A model generated the notes under the pieces. That model saw nothing but the letters and a program-made list of their open reading frames with translations. It did no database searches and was not told the origin of the DNA. Below, in pieces: positions 1 through 7,532 of a DNA stretch of 64,000 nt. The translations under genes were made by a program, and so were the position numbers. Numbering within the stretch: the stretch's first letter is position 1; each line of letters starts with the position of its first letter. Source of the DNA: UBA7957 sp965222695 (GTDB taxonomy: Bacteria > Pseudomonadota > Gammaproteobacteria > Granulosicoccales > Granulosicoccaceae); NCBI GenBank assembly GCA_965222695.1, contig OZ244967.1, positions 5,022,001 to 5,086,000 on the forward strand. The letters are read 5' to 3'.

Positions 1-522
1 CCGGATAAAGAACCTTCGATTTATACCGATCCTCAGCCCCGGGTCGAGAAAAGCCGGTGGCTGAGCCGCTCGATTATGGTACTGGTGTTGATCACGGGTT
101 TAGGCGGCCTGTATGCATACCTGAACCGCAATCAAACACAGGTACCGGCCGCTGTGCAGCCGGCTGTGGATGTCTTTTGCCGGATATTCCCATGCAAGGC
201 TGAGTCTGCAGCGCATCCGGATATGCTCCATGTTGTGCGGCGGCACGTGTATTCTCATCCGAAAGTTGAACAGGCTTTGGTGATTAATATCGTGTTCCGC
301 AATGATGCTTCTGCGGCTCAGCCCTATCCGGTGTTGGCAATCAGCATGTCCGATAGACGTGGAGATCCTGTGGCGCAGCGAGACTTTTTGCCCTATGAAT
401 ATTTGAAGTTGACACCGGTATCGGAGATTCCGAAAATCCGATCCGGCCAGATTGTAGACATCAGCCTTGAGGTCAGTGATCCCGGCGAAAACGCGAAGTC
501 ATTCGAATTGGAGTTTAAGTAA
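1..522 (+). CDS. DUF3426 family membrane protein, 3' part (5' end outside window)
   Basis: The reading frame is open from base 1 and ends at TAA 520-522, so only the last 173 residues are visible. There is one hydrophobic segment (about residues 25-42, beginning IMVLVLITGLGG), followed by a soluble region with two cysteines (FCRIFPC) and a beta-rich C-terminal part (VFRNDASAAQPYPVLAISM, then PYEYLK and ISLEVSD). This matches the C-terminal DUF3426 domain, which in full-length proteins follows an N-terminal MJ0042-type zinc ribbon; that ribbon would be upstream of the window. The function of the family is not established. In related bacteria it often lies just before dusB-fis, as here. Confidence 0.75.
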   Translation, partial: PDKEPSIYTDPQPRVEKSRWLSRSIMVLVLITGLGGLYAYLNRNQTQVPAAVQPAVDVFCRIFPCKAESAAHPDMLHVVRRHVYSHPKVEQALVINIVFRNDASAAQPYPVLAISMSDRRGDPVAQRDFLPYEYLKLTPVSEIPKIRSGQIVDISLEVSDPGENAKSFELEFK

Positions 523-681
523 ACCTGCGTCTGATTGACAGATTCAGACTGCGGATCAGGCACTCCGACGTACAGCATTACCGATGTGGTAGCCACCATA
601 CCTACAATAAACCGCTAAATAGCCTTTATATATAAGCCGAAAGCCGTTATTATCCCATGCCCCCAAGGGATTTAACGCGGC

Positions 682-1716
682 ATGAATATCGGCGAATTTC
701 AATTATCTTCTCCGGTCTTACTGGCGCCCATGGCAGGCGTCACCGACCCGGCGTTCAGATCTATTTGCTTTGAGAACGGGGCAGGTCTGACAGTATCGGA
801 AATGATATCAGCGGATACGTCGCTTTATGCCAGCAACAAAACACAGAGCAGATGTTTTCGGTCCAATGACTACTCAGGCCCTCATTCGATTCAGATTGTA
901 GGCACGGATCCCGATCAGATTGCACAGGCAGCGATTTACAACGTCAAATTGGGTGCGGACATTATCGATATCAATATGGGCTGCCCGGCAAAGAAGGTAT
1001 GTCGCAAACTGGCAGGCTCCGCTTTACTCGCCAATCCGGCATTGGTGAAAAAAATCATTGCCCGTACGGTGCAGGCCGTTGATGTTCCGGTGACTTTGAA
1101 GATACGCACCGGTATAGACCGGAACCGGCGTAATGGTGTGGAAATCGCAAAAATTGCGGAGCGCGAAGGAATACGGGCCATAGCTGTTCACGGTCGCACG
1201 AGAGCGGATAAATACACTGGCCGGGCCGAGTACGATACGATCAGGGACATCAAGCAGTCGGTATCCATACCGGTCATAGCCAACGGTGATATTAAAAACA
1301 GTGCTGACGCTGAATATGTACTTGATTATACAGGTGCGGATGCGGTGATGATTGGCAGAGCCGCTCAGGGTAATCCATGGATATTCCGTGAAATCTCGAC
1401 TTACCTCTGTAACGGTACGGCCTCGAAAAAGCCGACTGCGGAAGAAAAGTACAAAGTTTTGATCAAGCACTTGCGTGGACTCTATTTTATCCACGGAGAA
1501 TGCAGAGGCGTTAAAATTGCCCGAAAACACATAGCTTGGTATTGCAGGGATCAGCACGGAGCCGCCGAATTCAGACGACGGATTAATCACGTCGAAACCA
1601 AGGCGGAACAATTAGAATTGGTGGATCACTTTTTCTCAGGGTATTTCGAATGCATTTACTCGTCAGTAAACTCTACAACGCCGGCAACACGGGTGCGGGA
1701 TGCCGTTTTATGCTAG
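682..1716 (+). CDS. dusB: tRNA-dihydrouridine synthase B
   Basis: FMN-dependent cytosolic enzyme that reduces specific uridines in the tRNA D-loop to dihydrouridine. The 344 residues cover the family: N-terminal TIM barrel with APMAGVTD at residues 15-22, NMGCPAKKV near residue 100 followed by the catalytic-cysteine region, LKIRTG, the AVHGRTR motif, the NGDI motif and the phosphate-binding GRAAQGNPW motif, then a helical C-terminal domain. Its stop overlaps the start of fis by 7 bases, the classical dusB-fis operon in which both proteins come from one growth-rate-controlled transcript. Start ATG 682 gives the standard N-terminus. No anomalies seen. Confidence 0.96.
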   Translation: MNIGEFQLSSPVLLAPMAGVTDPAFRSICFENGAGLTVSEMISADTSLYASNKTQSRCFRSNDYSGPHSIQIVGTDPDQIAQAAIYNVKLGADIIDINMGCPAKKVCRKLAGSALLANPALVKKIIARTVQAVDVPVTLKIRTGIDRNRRNGVEIAKIAEREGIRAIAVHGRTRADKYTGRAEYDTIRDIKQSVSIPVIANGDIKNSADAEYVLDYTGADAVMIGRAAQGNPWIFREISTYLCNGTASKKPTAEEKYKVLIKHLRGLYFIHGECRGVKIARKHIAWYCRDQHGAAEFRRRINHVETKAEQLELVDHFFSGYFECIYSSVNSTTPATRVRDAVLC

Positions 1717-1961
1717 GCGATAACAAGACACCGGGACAGACAAAACTAAAACAATGTGTAAGCGATGAACTGGATAATTATTTCGCGACCCTGGATGACC
1801 AAACTCCCTGTAATCTCTATGAATTGGTCATGGGGCAGGCCGAAGAAGCGCTGATTCGCTATTTGATGAATCGTTTCAATAACAATCAAAGCCGTGTTGC
1901 GCAATATCTTGGAATAAATCGGGGAACTTTGCGTAAACGTTTGAAGGACTACGACATCTGA
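1710..1961 (+). CDS. fis: DNA-binding protein Fis
   Basis: Nucleoid protein that bends DNA and regulates stable-RNA promoters, recombination and supercoiling. The C-terminal half carries the Fis helix-turn-helix (NNNQSRVAQYLGINRGTLRK) preceded by the dimerisation helices. I chose ATG 1710, which gives 83 residues and overlaps the dusB stop; the frame is open further upstream to 1650, but that would add an unlikely N-terminus inside dusB. At 83 residues it is shorter than the 98-residue enterobacterial protein, as is common outside the enterics. Confidence 0.93.
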   Translation: MLGDNKTPGQTKLKQCVSDELDNYFATLDDQTPCNLYELVMGQAEEALIRYLMNRFNNNQSRVAQYLGINRGTLRKRLKDYDI

Positions 1962-1985
1962 TCATCGGGAGCCATCAGCCAGGAT

Positions 1986-2017
1986 GGAATTTTTTTATCC
2001 ACTCAGGTGGAAATTCC
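1986..2017 (+). terminator. possible hairpin after fis
   Basis: GGAAT ... TCCAC-TCAG-GTGGA ... ATTCC forms a nested stem-loop 25 bases after the fis stop. A T-run follows only some 20 bases later (2038-2045), so it is not a classical intrinsic terminator; it may still end dusB-fis transcription before purH. Confidence 0.3.
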
Positions 2018-2081
2018 GGAACGGGCCCTGATTGCTTCTTTTTTTCAATCCAAAATCCTAATTTACCAGTGAAGTCCACAC

Positions 2082-3653
2082 ATGTCTGATTTGAAACCTG
2101 TAAATCGAGCCCTTATCAGCGTCTCCGACAAGGCCGGAATAGTTGAGTTTGCCAAAAATCTTGCGGCCCTGGAGGTGGAAATCCTTTCGACCGGCGGTAC
2201 TGCCGATCTATTGAAAAAAAACGGTGTGCATGTAAAAGAGGTTTCAGAACACACCGGTTTTCCGGAAATGATGGCTGGACGAGTAAAAACCTTACATCCC
2301 GTGATTCACGGGGGTATTCTCGGTCGCCGCGGCAAAGATGATCAGGTAATGAGGCAGCACAATATTGCAGCCATAGATATGGTGGTGGTCAACCTCTATC
2401 CATTCGAGCAAAGTGTTGCCCGTGAAAGTTGCAGCCTGCACGATGCTATTGAAAATATCGATATCGGCGGGCCGGCTATGGTGCGCGCCGCAGCCAAAAA
2501 TCACCGGGACGTTGCCGTTTTGACCGATCCGCAAAAGTACGAGGAAACTGCGCAAGCCCTGAAAAAAAACAATGGCTTGACCATGGCGCAACGATTCGAT
2601 ATGGCGGTCGCGGCATTTGAACATACCGCCAGGTACGATGGGATGATCGCAAACTACCTCGGTTGCCGGCTTGATCAGCAAGAGATAGAAATCTTTCCCC
2701 GGACTCTTAATCTGCAGTTTGAAAAGGCGCAGGACATGCGCTATGGTGAGAATCCGCATCAGGCGGCCGCGTTTTATGTGGAGTCCTCAATCCGGGAGAA
2801 CTCGGTCGCCAGCTCGGTTCAGTTACAAGGGAAGGAGCTGTCTTATAACAACGTGGCGGACACCGATACTGCGCTGGAATGCGTTAAGCAGTTCGAACAA
2901 CCGGCTTGTGTTATCGTTAAACATGCCAATCCCTGTGGTGTCGCGGTTGCAGAAACTGTTCAGAATGCGTACGACCGTGCTTATCGAACTGATCCTACTT
3001 CTGCATTTGGCGGCATTATTGCGTTTAACCGCGAGCTGGATGAGCAAACAACCCGGTGTATTCTGGACCGGCAATTTGTTGAAGTGATCATTGCGCCGAC
3101 TGTATCTGAGGCGGCTCAATCCATGGTGAGGGAAAAGAAAAACCTCAGAGTGCTGGCCTGCGGACAATGGTCGCCGACCCGGACCGAGGCTTTTCATTTT
3201 GGCCGGGTCAACGGTGGATTGCTGGTTCAGCAACGCGACTTGGGCATGATAGGTGAAGGCGATCTGAAGGTGGTTACCAGGAAATCGCCCAGCGAACAAC
3301 AAATAAAGGATCTGCTGTTTGCCTGGAAAGTTGCAAAATTCGTGAAATCCAACGCGATTGTCTATTGTCGCGATCTGCAGACACTCGGTGTGGGTGCCGG
3401 TCAGATGAGCCGTGTGTATTCGGCAAAAATCGCCGGTATTAAGGCGGATGATGAGGGGCTGGAGGTTACCGGCGCGGTGATGGCGTCAGATGCATTTTTC
3501 CCGTTTCGTGACGGTATTGACAATGCGGCTTCCGCCGGCATTGTGGCCGTGGTGCAGCCTGGAGGATCCATGCGTGATGAAGAGGTCATCGCCGCCGCCG
3601 ACGAACATGGGATTGCTATGGTATTTACCGGGATGCGGCATTTCCGGCACTAG
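2082..3653 (+). CDS. purH: Bifunctional AICAR formyltransferase / IMP cyclohydrolase
   Basis: Catalyses the last two steps of de novo purine synthesis: formylation of AICAR with 10-formyl-THF, then ring closure to IMP. The 523 residues contain the N-terminal MGS-like cyclohydrolase domain (ALISVSDKAGIVEFA; ILSTGGTADLL; GRVKTLHPVIHGGIL) and the C-terminal transformylase domain with KHANPCGVA and TDPTSAFGGIIAFN. Length is typical. It follows fis by 120 bases, a common gammaproteobacterial order, but the usual downstream partner purD is absent; the gene meets the DUF192 gene of the opposite strand with a 4-base overlap of the ends. Confidence 0.97.
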   Translation: MSDLKPVNRALISVSDKAGIVEFAKNLAALEVEILSTGGTADLLKKNGVHVKEVSEHTGFPEMMAGRVKTLHPVIHGGILGRRGKDDQVMRQHNIAAIDMVVVNLYPFEQSVARESCSLHDAIENIDIGGPAMVRAAAKNHRDVAVLTDPQKYEETAQALKKNNGLTMAQRFDMAVAAFEHTARYDGMIANYLGCRLDQQEIEIFPRTLNLQFEKAQDMRYGENPHQAAAFYVESSIRENSVASSVQLQGKELSYNNVADTDTALECVKQFEQPACVIVKHANPCGVAVAETVQNAYDRAYRTDPTSAFGGIIAFNRELDEQTTRCILDRQFVEVIIAPTVSEAAQSMVREKKNLRVLACGQWSPTRTEAFHFGRVNGGLLVQQRDLGMIGEGDLKVVTRKSPSEQQIKDLLFAWKVAKFVKSNAIVYCRDLQTLGVGAGQMSRVYSAKIAGIKADDEGLEVTGAVMASDAFFPFRDGIDNAASAGIVAVVQPGGSMRDEEVIAAADEHGIAMVFTGMRHFRH

Positions 3654-4105
3654 GGGGTGTTCTCAATTAGTTTCATTCCCTGTCCCGGTCGAATATCTTG
3701 TGTTTCAAACCATCCTTGATTGACTTCTAGGGCATAACGGGCCTCGGAACCGGATTGATACAGTTGCTTATGAAGTGGCTCCATTTTCTGGATTTCCAGA
3801 ATGATTCCGTTTTTGTCAATAAACGCGATTGACAGAGGAATCAAAGTATTACGGCTTGTAAAATAACGAATCCGGCTATCCGGGTAAATAAATAACATGC
3901 CTCGGTTTTCTGCAAGCTCGGTCCTGTAAGACAAACCTGCGCGACGTTCGCCTTCGGAATCGGCTATTTCCACTTCTAATTCGATTTCTCCGAATTTGAG
4001 TATTTGCAAAGGTAAGGTCGGTTGAGCTTTGTTTACCGGTTCGGAGTTTGCACAGGAGAACAGCAAAATACCTGCGCAATACACTATAACCGGCAGAAAC
4101 TTCAT
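3650..4105 (-). CDS. DUF192 family lipoprotein
   Basis: 151 residues with a signal peptide and lipobox (ILLFSCANS, cysteine at about residue 19), so probably a membrane-anchored periplasmic protein. The DUF192 domain is visible from the conserved stretch RRAGLSYRTELAENRGMLF through LIPLSIAFIDKNGII to ALEVNQGWF. The molecular function of the family is not known. Its start overlaps the end of aroE by 4 bases on the minus strand, so the two are probably co-transcribed. Confidence 0.85.
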   Translation of the reverse strand: MKFLPVIVYCAGILLFSCANSEPVNKAQPTLPLQILKFGEIELEVEIADSEGERRAGLSYRTELAENRGMLFIYPDSRIRYFTSRNTLIPLSIAFIDKNGIILEIQKMEPLHKQLYQSGSEARYALEVNQGWFETQDIRPGQGMKLIENTP

Positions 4106-4926
4106 CGCTCAGCTTGCTTTCTCAATTGTTGTATGACTTCCCGGGTTTGAGGACGGATGCCTTGCCAAAGATAAAAAGACTCCGCCGCCTGTTCAACAAG
4201 CATGCCCAGACCATCCATTACCGAAGAGGCTCCCGATGCGTCACTCCAGTCAAGAAAGGCAGCGCAGGCCTTGCCGTACATCAGGTCATACACCGCCGTG
4301 CCAGTACTGAGGCACCGGCCGGGGATAGGGGGAATATCACCGCTCAGACTGGTACTGGTGGCATTGATGACAAGGTCGAACCGCATCTGGTCGAGTTCCT
4401 GGAATCGGTAGCTATAGATATTGCCGTAAGTTTTGAAGCTGTCTGCAAGCGTTTGCGCTTTTTCAACCGTCCGGTTGGCAATAATCAATAGTTCCGGATT
4501 CTGATCCAGCAATGGTTTTAGTATTCCGCGGGCAGCTCCGCCGGCGCCGGCCAGAAGAATTCGGCTGCCTTGCAGTACAATACCGTTATTCTGCAGATCT
4601 GTAACCAGGCCTTTGCCGTCGGTATTTTCCCCCAGCAGCGTATTATCATCCTGAGGAATGATCGTGTTTACCGCCCGCGCGATGTCAGCAGCCTGGCTTA
4701 ATGAGTCGCAAAGCCTCCACGCATCTTCCTTGAAGGGGACAGTGATATTGCAACCTGCCAGGCCATTGGCGAACAGCTCGCAGACAGCGGACGAGAACTC
4801 ATGTTCAGCCAACGTGACCTTGTCATAGCTGATCTCACGCCCGGTTTGCCGGGCAAAAAGTGAGTGAATCAGAGGCGATTTGCTGTGATCGACAGGATTG
4901 CCGATCACACAGTATTTATCCATCAC
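4102..4926 (-). CDS. aroE: Shikimate dehydrogenase (NADP+)
   Basis: Reduces 3-dehydroshikimate to shikimate in aromatic amino acid synthesis. 274 residues. N-terminal substrate domain has NPVDHSKSPLIH and the catalytic lysine motif NITVPFKEDA, with ENTDGKGL; the C-terminal Rossmann domain has GAGGAARGI and NRTVEKA; the tail carries DGLGMLVEQAAESF. It overlaps both neighbours by 4 bases (upstream BON/OmpA-like gene and downstream DUF192 gene), which implies a three-gene minus-strand operon. In enterics aroE lies next to tsaC; here it is displaced from the topA-tsaC-hemF block. Confidence 0.96.
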   Translation of the reverse strand: MMDKYCVIGNPVDHSKSPLIHSLFARQTGREISYDKVTLAEHEFSSAVCELFANGLAGCNITVPFKEDAWRLCDSLSQAADIARAVNTIIPQDDNTLLGENTDGKGLVTDLQNNGIVLQGSRILLAGAGGAARGILKPLLDQNPELLIIANRTVEKAQTLADSFKTYGNIYSYRFQELDQMRFDLVINATSTSLSGDIPPIPGRCLSTGTAVYDLMYGKACAAFLDWSDASGASSVMDGLGMLVEQAAESFYLWQGIRPQTREVIQQLRKQAER

Positions 4927-5702
4927 TGCTCCGAAGTGATATTTTCGGCCTGAACACCTGCCGCCATCAGGTGATAACGGATTTCATCGATCCGGCGCAG
5001 CTTCAATCCCTGTTCCATATCATCATTTGCCTGGGCGATGGAAATATGGCTGGTACACGAACGGTTGTACTGCGCCAGCAAGTCGAGCCAGTTCAGGCTG
5101 TCCGCCACGATTGCCGCAGTATGGTCGCGAAACAGAACACTGAATTTTCGCACCGGTGCGGGATCGGTTTCGCAGTTATCCTTTATCGGTTCGTAGGCTA
5201 CCAACAATTGATTGATATTGATATCCGGAGCTGATAAATCGGCAGCCCCTGAAAAAGCGGATTGCTGATTTTGACCCTTTGCACCGGTTGATGAACTTTT
5301 TTGGGTCCGCGATGAATTTTGCGCGTTATTGAGTTGATATCTGCCTACCGGGTTTTCTTCTTTAAACTTCTCCCATCGGTCTTCCGGCTCGGTATCATCC
5401 TTGGTGTTGACGGACTTCACCTTAACGCCCTGGAAATTTGCCGTAACCCCGGCTTGTTCCTGAATCAAGGCTTTAGCCTCAAATACGGCCTTAGGGCCCG
5501 GTGCGGTCCCGTGTAAATAGATATGATCCCCCACAACCTCTATTCTCGCCCAGCCCATGCCGTTTGTTTTCATCTTTCTGTTCAATTGACTGGACAAATT
5601 ATCGTAGGCGTAGGGTACAGGTCGTTGAAACGCCGTATAGGTCCCGATCATAAGAACGATAAACAGCACAATACCTGCAAACAGTGTCTGTATTCTACTC
5701 AT
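4923..5702 (-). CDS. Membrane-anchored BON/OmpA-like domain protein
   Basis: 259 residues. One N-terminal transmembrane segment (about residues 8-25, FAGIVLFIVLMIGTY), then a BON-like region (IEVVGDHIYLHGTAPGP...EAKALIQEQAGV), a low-complexity linker rich in S, N and Q, and a C-terminal stretch (VRKFSVLFRDHTAAI, then SHISIAQANDD and EIRYHLMAAGV) that resembles a divergent OmpA-like peptidoglycan-binding fold. Such proteins are usually envelope associated. First gene of the minus-strand group with aroE and the DUF192 gene. The domain assignment is by pattern only and the exact role is unknown. Confidence 0.6.
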   Translation of the reverse strand: MSRIQTLFAGIVLFIVLMIGTYTAFQRPVPYAYDNLSSQLNRKMKTNGMGWARIEVVGDHIYLHGTAPGPKAVFEAKALIQEQAGVTANFQGVKVKSVNTKDDTEPEDRWEKFKEENPVGRYQLNNAQNSSRTQKSSSTGAKGQNQQSAFSGAADLSAPDININQLLVAYEPIKDNCETDPAPVRKFSVLFRDHTAAIVADSLNWLDLLAQYNRSCTSHISIAQANDDMEQGLKLRRIDEIRYHLMAAGVQAENITSEQ

Positions 5703-5917
5703 GTATCTGTTGAATTCCGCGGTTCTCTGCGGCTCTGTCTCAAGAATAATGCCTATTTTACGCCGGATATTACCCCAGAGCCTGTTGAAGATCTTGATTT
5801 ATGGATGCAATGCAAGATTAAAACCCGCGATGAAAGGCAGTTTATACGAAATAAACTAGCATTCTGAGTGTACTTTTTTACGCCGCAATGCCCCAAGCGG
5901 GATCTTGAACTAATGGA

Positions 5918-5929
5918 ATGGTTCGCCCC
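5918..5929 (+). repeat. Left sub-terminal inverted repeat of the IS1111-type element
   Basis: ATGGTTCGCCCC, exact reverse complement of 7376-7387. Seven bases (TAATGGA) lie outside it up to the inferred left end at 5911. Confidence 0.85.
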
Positions 5930-6011
5930 TCCTCTCAAAGTCATTATAGTAATGACTGGGTATTTAAGACGGCTACTGTGTGAGCCAAACAACGAGATGA
6001 AGGAGCGAACC

Positions 6012-7061
6012 ATGAAACATGATACCGAAAAACACCCGTTAAAAGTAATCGCTATCGATTTGGCGAAGAACAGCTTTCAGGTTTTTGCCGCTGATCAGTC
6101 GGGGCGCAAAGTGATGAATCGAAAAATGAACCGGCAGTTATTGAAACAATGGATGGTCAAACAACAGCCCTGTCTGGTGGCCATGGAGGCTTGTGGCAGC
6201 GCCCATTATTGGGGTCGTTTATTTCAGTCTTACGGGCACAAGGTAAAGCTGATAGCCCCACAGTTTGTCAAGCCCTATGTCAAGTCGAACAAAAGCGATG
6301 CGGCAGATGCTGAGGCCATTAGCGAAGCGGTGCAACGTCCCGGCATGCGTTTTGTCGCGATCAAGGAGGTGGCCCAGCAGGATATACAAGCCATACACCG
6401 ATTGCGTAGTCTGGCGGTTGGGCAACGTACTGCGCAAGTGAATCAGATTCGCGGATTGCTCCAGGAGTATGGTCTTGTCCTGGCCCGAGGACGGGCAACA
6501 GTGATTAACCGGTTGCCCGAGGTCTTGGAGGATGCCGACAACGGCTTGAGTGACTTGTTTCGCGAGCAACTCCAACGGATGTATGAAGAGCTTTTGCACA
6601 GTGACCAGCGGGTGACTGATTACGACGACACACTGCAGAGGTTGGCTAAGCAGGATGAGCAGGCAAAGCGGCTGATGACGATCCCAGGGGTCGGCCCACT
6701 GGTGGCAACGGCACTGCTGGCGGGTATCGGCGATATCAAGTCGTTTCGCAATGGCCGGGAACTGGGGGCCTGGTTGGGTCTGGTGCCACGACAGCACTCA
6801 ACAGGGGGCAAGCCAACGTTGTTGGGTATCAGCAAGCGAGGAGACGTTTACCTGCGAACCTTGCTGATACACGGTGCTCGTTCTGTGGTTGTGCATGTCG
6901 ACCAATGTCGCACGAACACCCAGCGATGGTGCCAGGCGCTCAAACAGCGCAGTCACATGAACGTCGCTATTGTGGCGATGGCCAATAAAATAGCACGCGT
7001 CGCCTATGCGTTGTTGAAAAACGGCGAAGACTACTCCACCGCAACTCTGGCCAGGGTGTGA
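6012..7061 (+). CDS. IS110/IS1111-family transposase (DEDD recombinase)
   Basis: 349 residues from ATG 6012, preceded by AAGGAG; the frame is open upstream to 5868, but that region includes the left IS end. The N-terminal RuvC-like DEDD domain shows VIAIDLAKNSFQVFA, AMEACGSAHYWGR and KSDAADAEAI. The C-terminal Tnp_20 domain shows TIPGVGPLVATALLAGIGD, FRNGRELGAWLGL and RQHSTGGK with the serine needed for strand exchange (about residue 261). The protein excises the element as a circle and inserts it at a site chosen by an element-encoded guide RNA. It appears intact, with no frameshift. Confidence 0.93.
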   Translation: MKHDTEKHPLKVIAIDLAKNSFQVFAADQSGRKVMNRKMNRQLLKQWMVKQQPCLVAMEACGSAHYWGRLFQSYGHKVKLIAPQFVKPYVKSNKSDAADAEAISEAVQRPGMRFVAIKEVAQQDIQAIHRLRSLAVGQRTAQVNQIRGLLQEYGLVLARGRATVINRLPEVLEDADNGLSDLFREQLQRMYEELLHSDQRVTDYDDTLQRLAKQDEQAKRLMTIPGVGPLVATALLAGIGDIKSFRNGRELGAWLGLVPRQHSTGGKPTLLGISKRGDVYLRTLLIHGARSVVVHVDQCRTNTQRWCQALKQRSHMNVAIVAMANKIARVAYALLKNGEDYSTATLARV

Positions 7062-7129
7062 TAAAAGGGCGAGTCGTTCATGCGTTGCGCTGGAATAACA
7101 CAAGGTACTGATATTTAGGTTAAGAGTCC

Positions 7130-7340
7130 GTGAAGCTAAGCCTCATCCAATTGCAAAGAGTGAAATCACAGTGATGGCATAAAGGGTTATAAACCGCGCA
7201 CCTGGGAGCCTGATAGAGCCTATGGTCACCACGAGGTAGACCGCTGAACTGATGAGGCCAGGGGCGAGCGAATTCCATCAGGGTACGACAGAGCGCGACA
7301 AGCGTTCTCGATTCGATACCGGATATATGGCTGCAATAAC
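7130..7340 (+). ncRNA. Candidate seeker/bridge RNA region in IS right end
   Basis: The IS1111 group encodes its guide RNA downstream of the transposase, and this element has about 310 non-coding bases there. GCCTCATC at 7140-7147 can pair perfectly with GATGAGGC at 7251-7258, enclosing about 100 nt. Inside, AGAGCCT (7215-7221) is complementary to the right half of the occupied target (AGGCTC) and TGAAC (7245-7249) equals the end of the left half. The two flank a small GGTC/GACC hairpin (7224-7242). ATATATGG at 7323-7330 is complementary to the circle junction. Exact RNA ends are not determinable by eye. Confidence 0.5.
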
Positions 7341-7366
7341 TTCTTTATGAGTACTACATTTTATTC

Positions 7367-7390
7367 TTGCATAACGGGGCGAACCATATA
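7367..7390 (+). promoter_or_regulatory. Outward half-promoter completed on IS circularisation
   Basis: TTGCAT (7367-7372) lies so that, when the right end (7390) is joined to the left end (5911), TATAAT is formed from TA (7389-7390) and TAAT (5911-5914) with a 16-bp spacer. Junction promoters that drive the transposase from the circle are known in this family. In the integrated state the same box reads outward towards hemB, but the next bases (AGGC) destroy the -10. Confidence 0.55.
7376..7387 (-). repeat. Right sub-terminal inverted repeat of the IS1111-type element
   Basis: GGGGCGAACCAT, exact reverse complement of 5918-5929; three bases (ATA) remain to the inferred right end. Confidence 0.85.
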
Positions 7391-7532
7391 AGGCTCATAA
7401 GCTGCCAGCATATGAGCACGGGCTGTATGGAATCCGACGACGCCCTGGCTGTATTTGATCCTGATGATGGGATTTTCTCTTTACTAACGGTAGTATCCGT
7501 GTATGTCGAAAATCTCACTTAGGGAGTCAAAA

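Larger units (their letters stand above)
5911..7390 (+). mobile_element. IS110-family insertion sequence, IS1111 group (about 1480 bp)
   Basis: Ends are defined by three agreeing observations. A perfect 12-bp inverted repeat (ATGGTTCGCCCC at 5918-5929 and its complement at 7376-7387) is sub-terminal, 7 bp from the left and 3 bp from the right end, the known IS1111 arrangement. Removing 5911-7390 restores an uninterrupted terminal repeat of another element. Joining the two ends creates a good promoter (TTGCAT, 16 bp, TATAAT). There is no target duplication, as expected for the family. The element carries one transposase gene and a long non-coding right end. Confidence 0.88.
5778..7396. mobile_element. 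Old IS5-like mini-element, split by the IS1111-type insertion
   Basis: When 5911-7390 is removed, the bases at 5901-5910 (GATCTTGAAC) join those at 7391-7396 (AGGCTC). This rebuilds a 16-base terminal repeat identical to the right end of the MITE at 59908-60133. The opposite end is at 5778-5796, where the sequence beginning GAGCCTGTTGAAGATCTTG matches the reconstructed end at 16 of 19 positions. The restored element would be 139 bp. Flanking trinucleotides (CCA, ATA) do not match, so a target duplication is not preserved and the left boundary is less certain than the right. Confidence 0.45.

Noticed and set aside
3650..3653. Overlap of purH and the DUF192 gene as a sign of truncation
   Set aside because: Both proteins are of full length; a 4-base overlap of convergent stops is ordinary.
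5523..5867. Plus-strand frame of 114 codons ending in the old mini-element
   Set aside because: Mostly antisense to the BON/OmpA-like gene. The tail is hydrophilic and protein-like but overlaps the terminal repeat, so it is taken as chance.
7391..7532. Promoter search for hemB after the IS
   Set aside because: Only weak boxes with wrong spacing (for example TTGATC and TACTAA 21 bp apart) were found, so no promoter is called.
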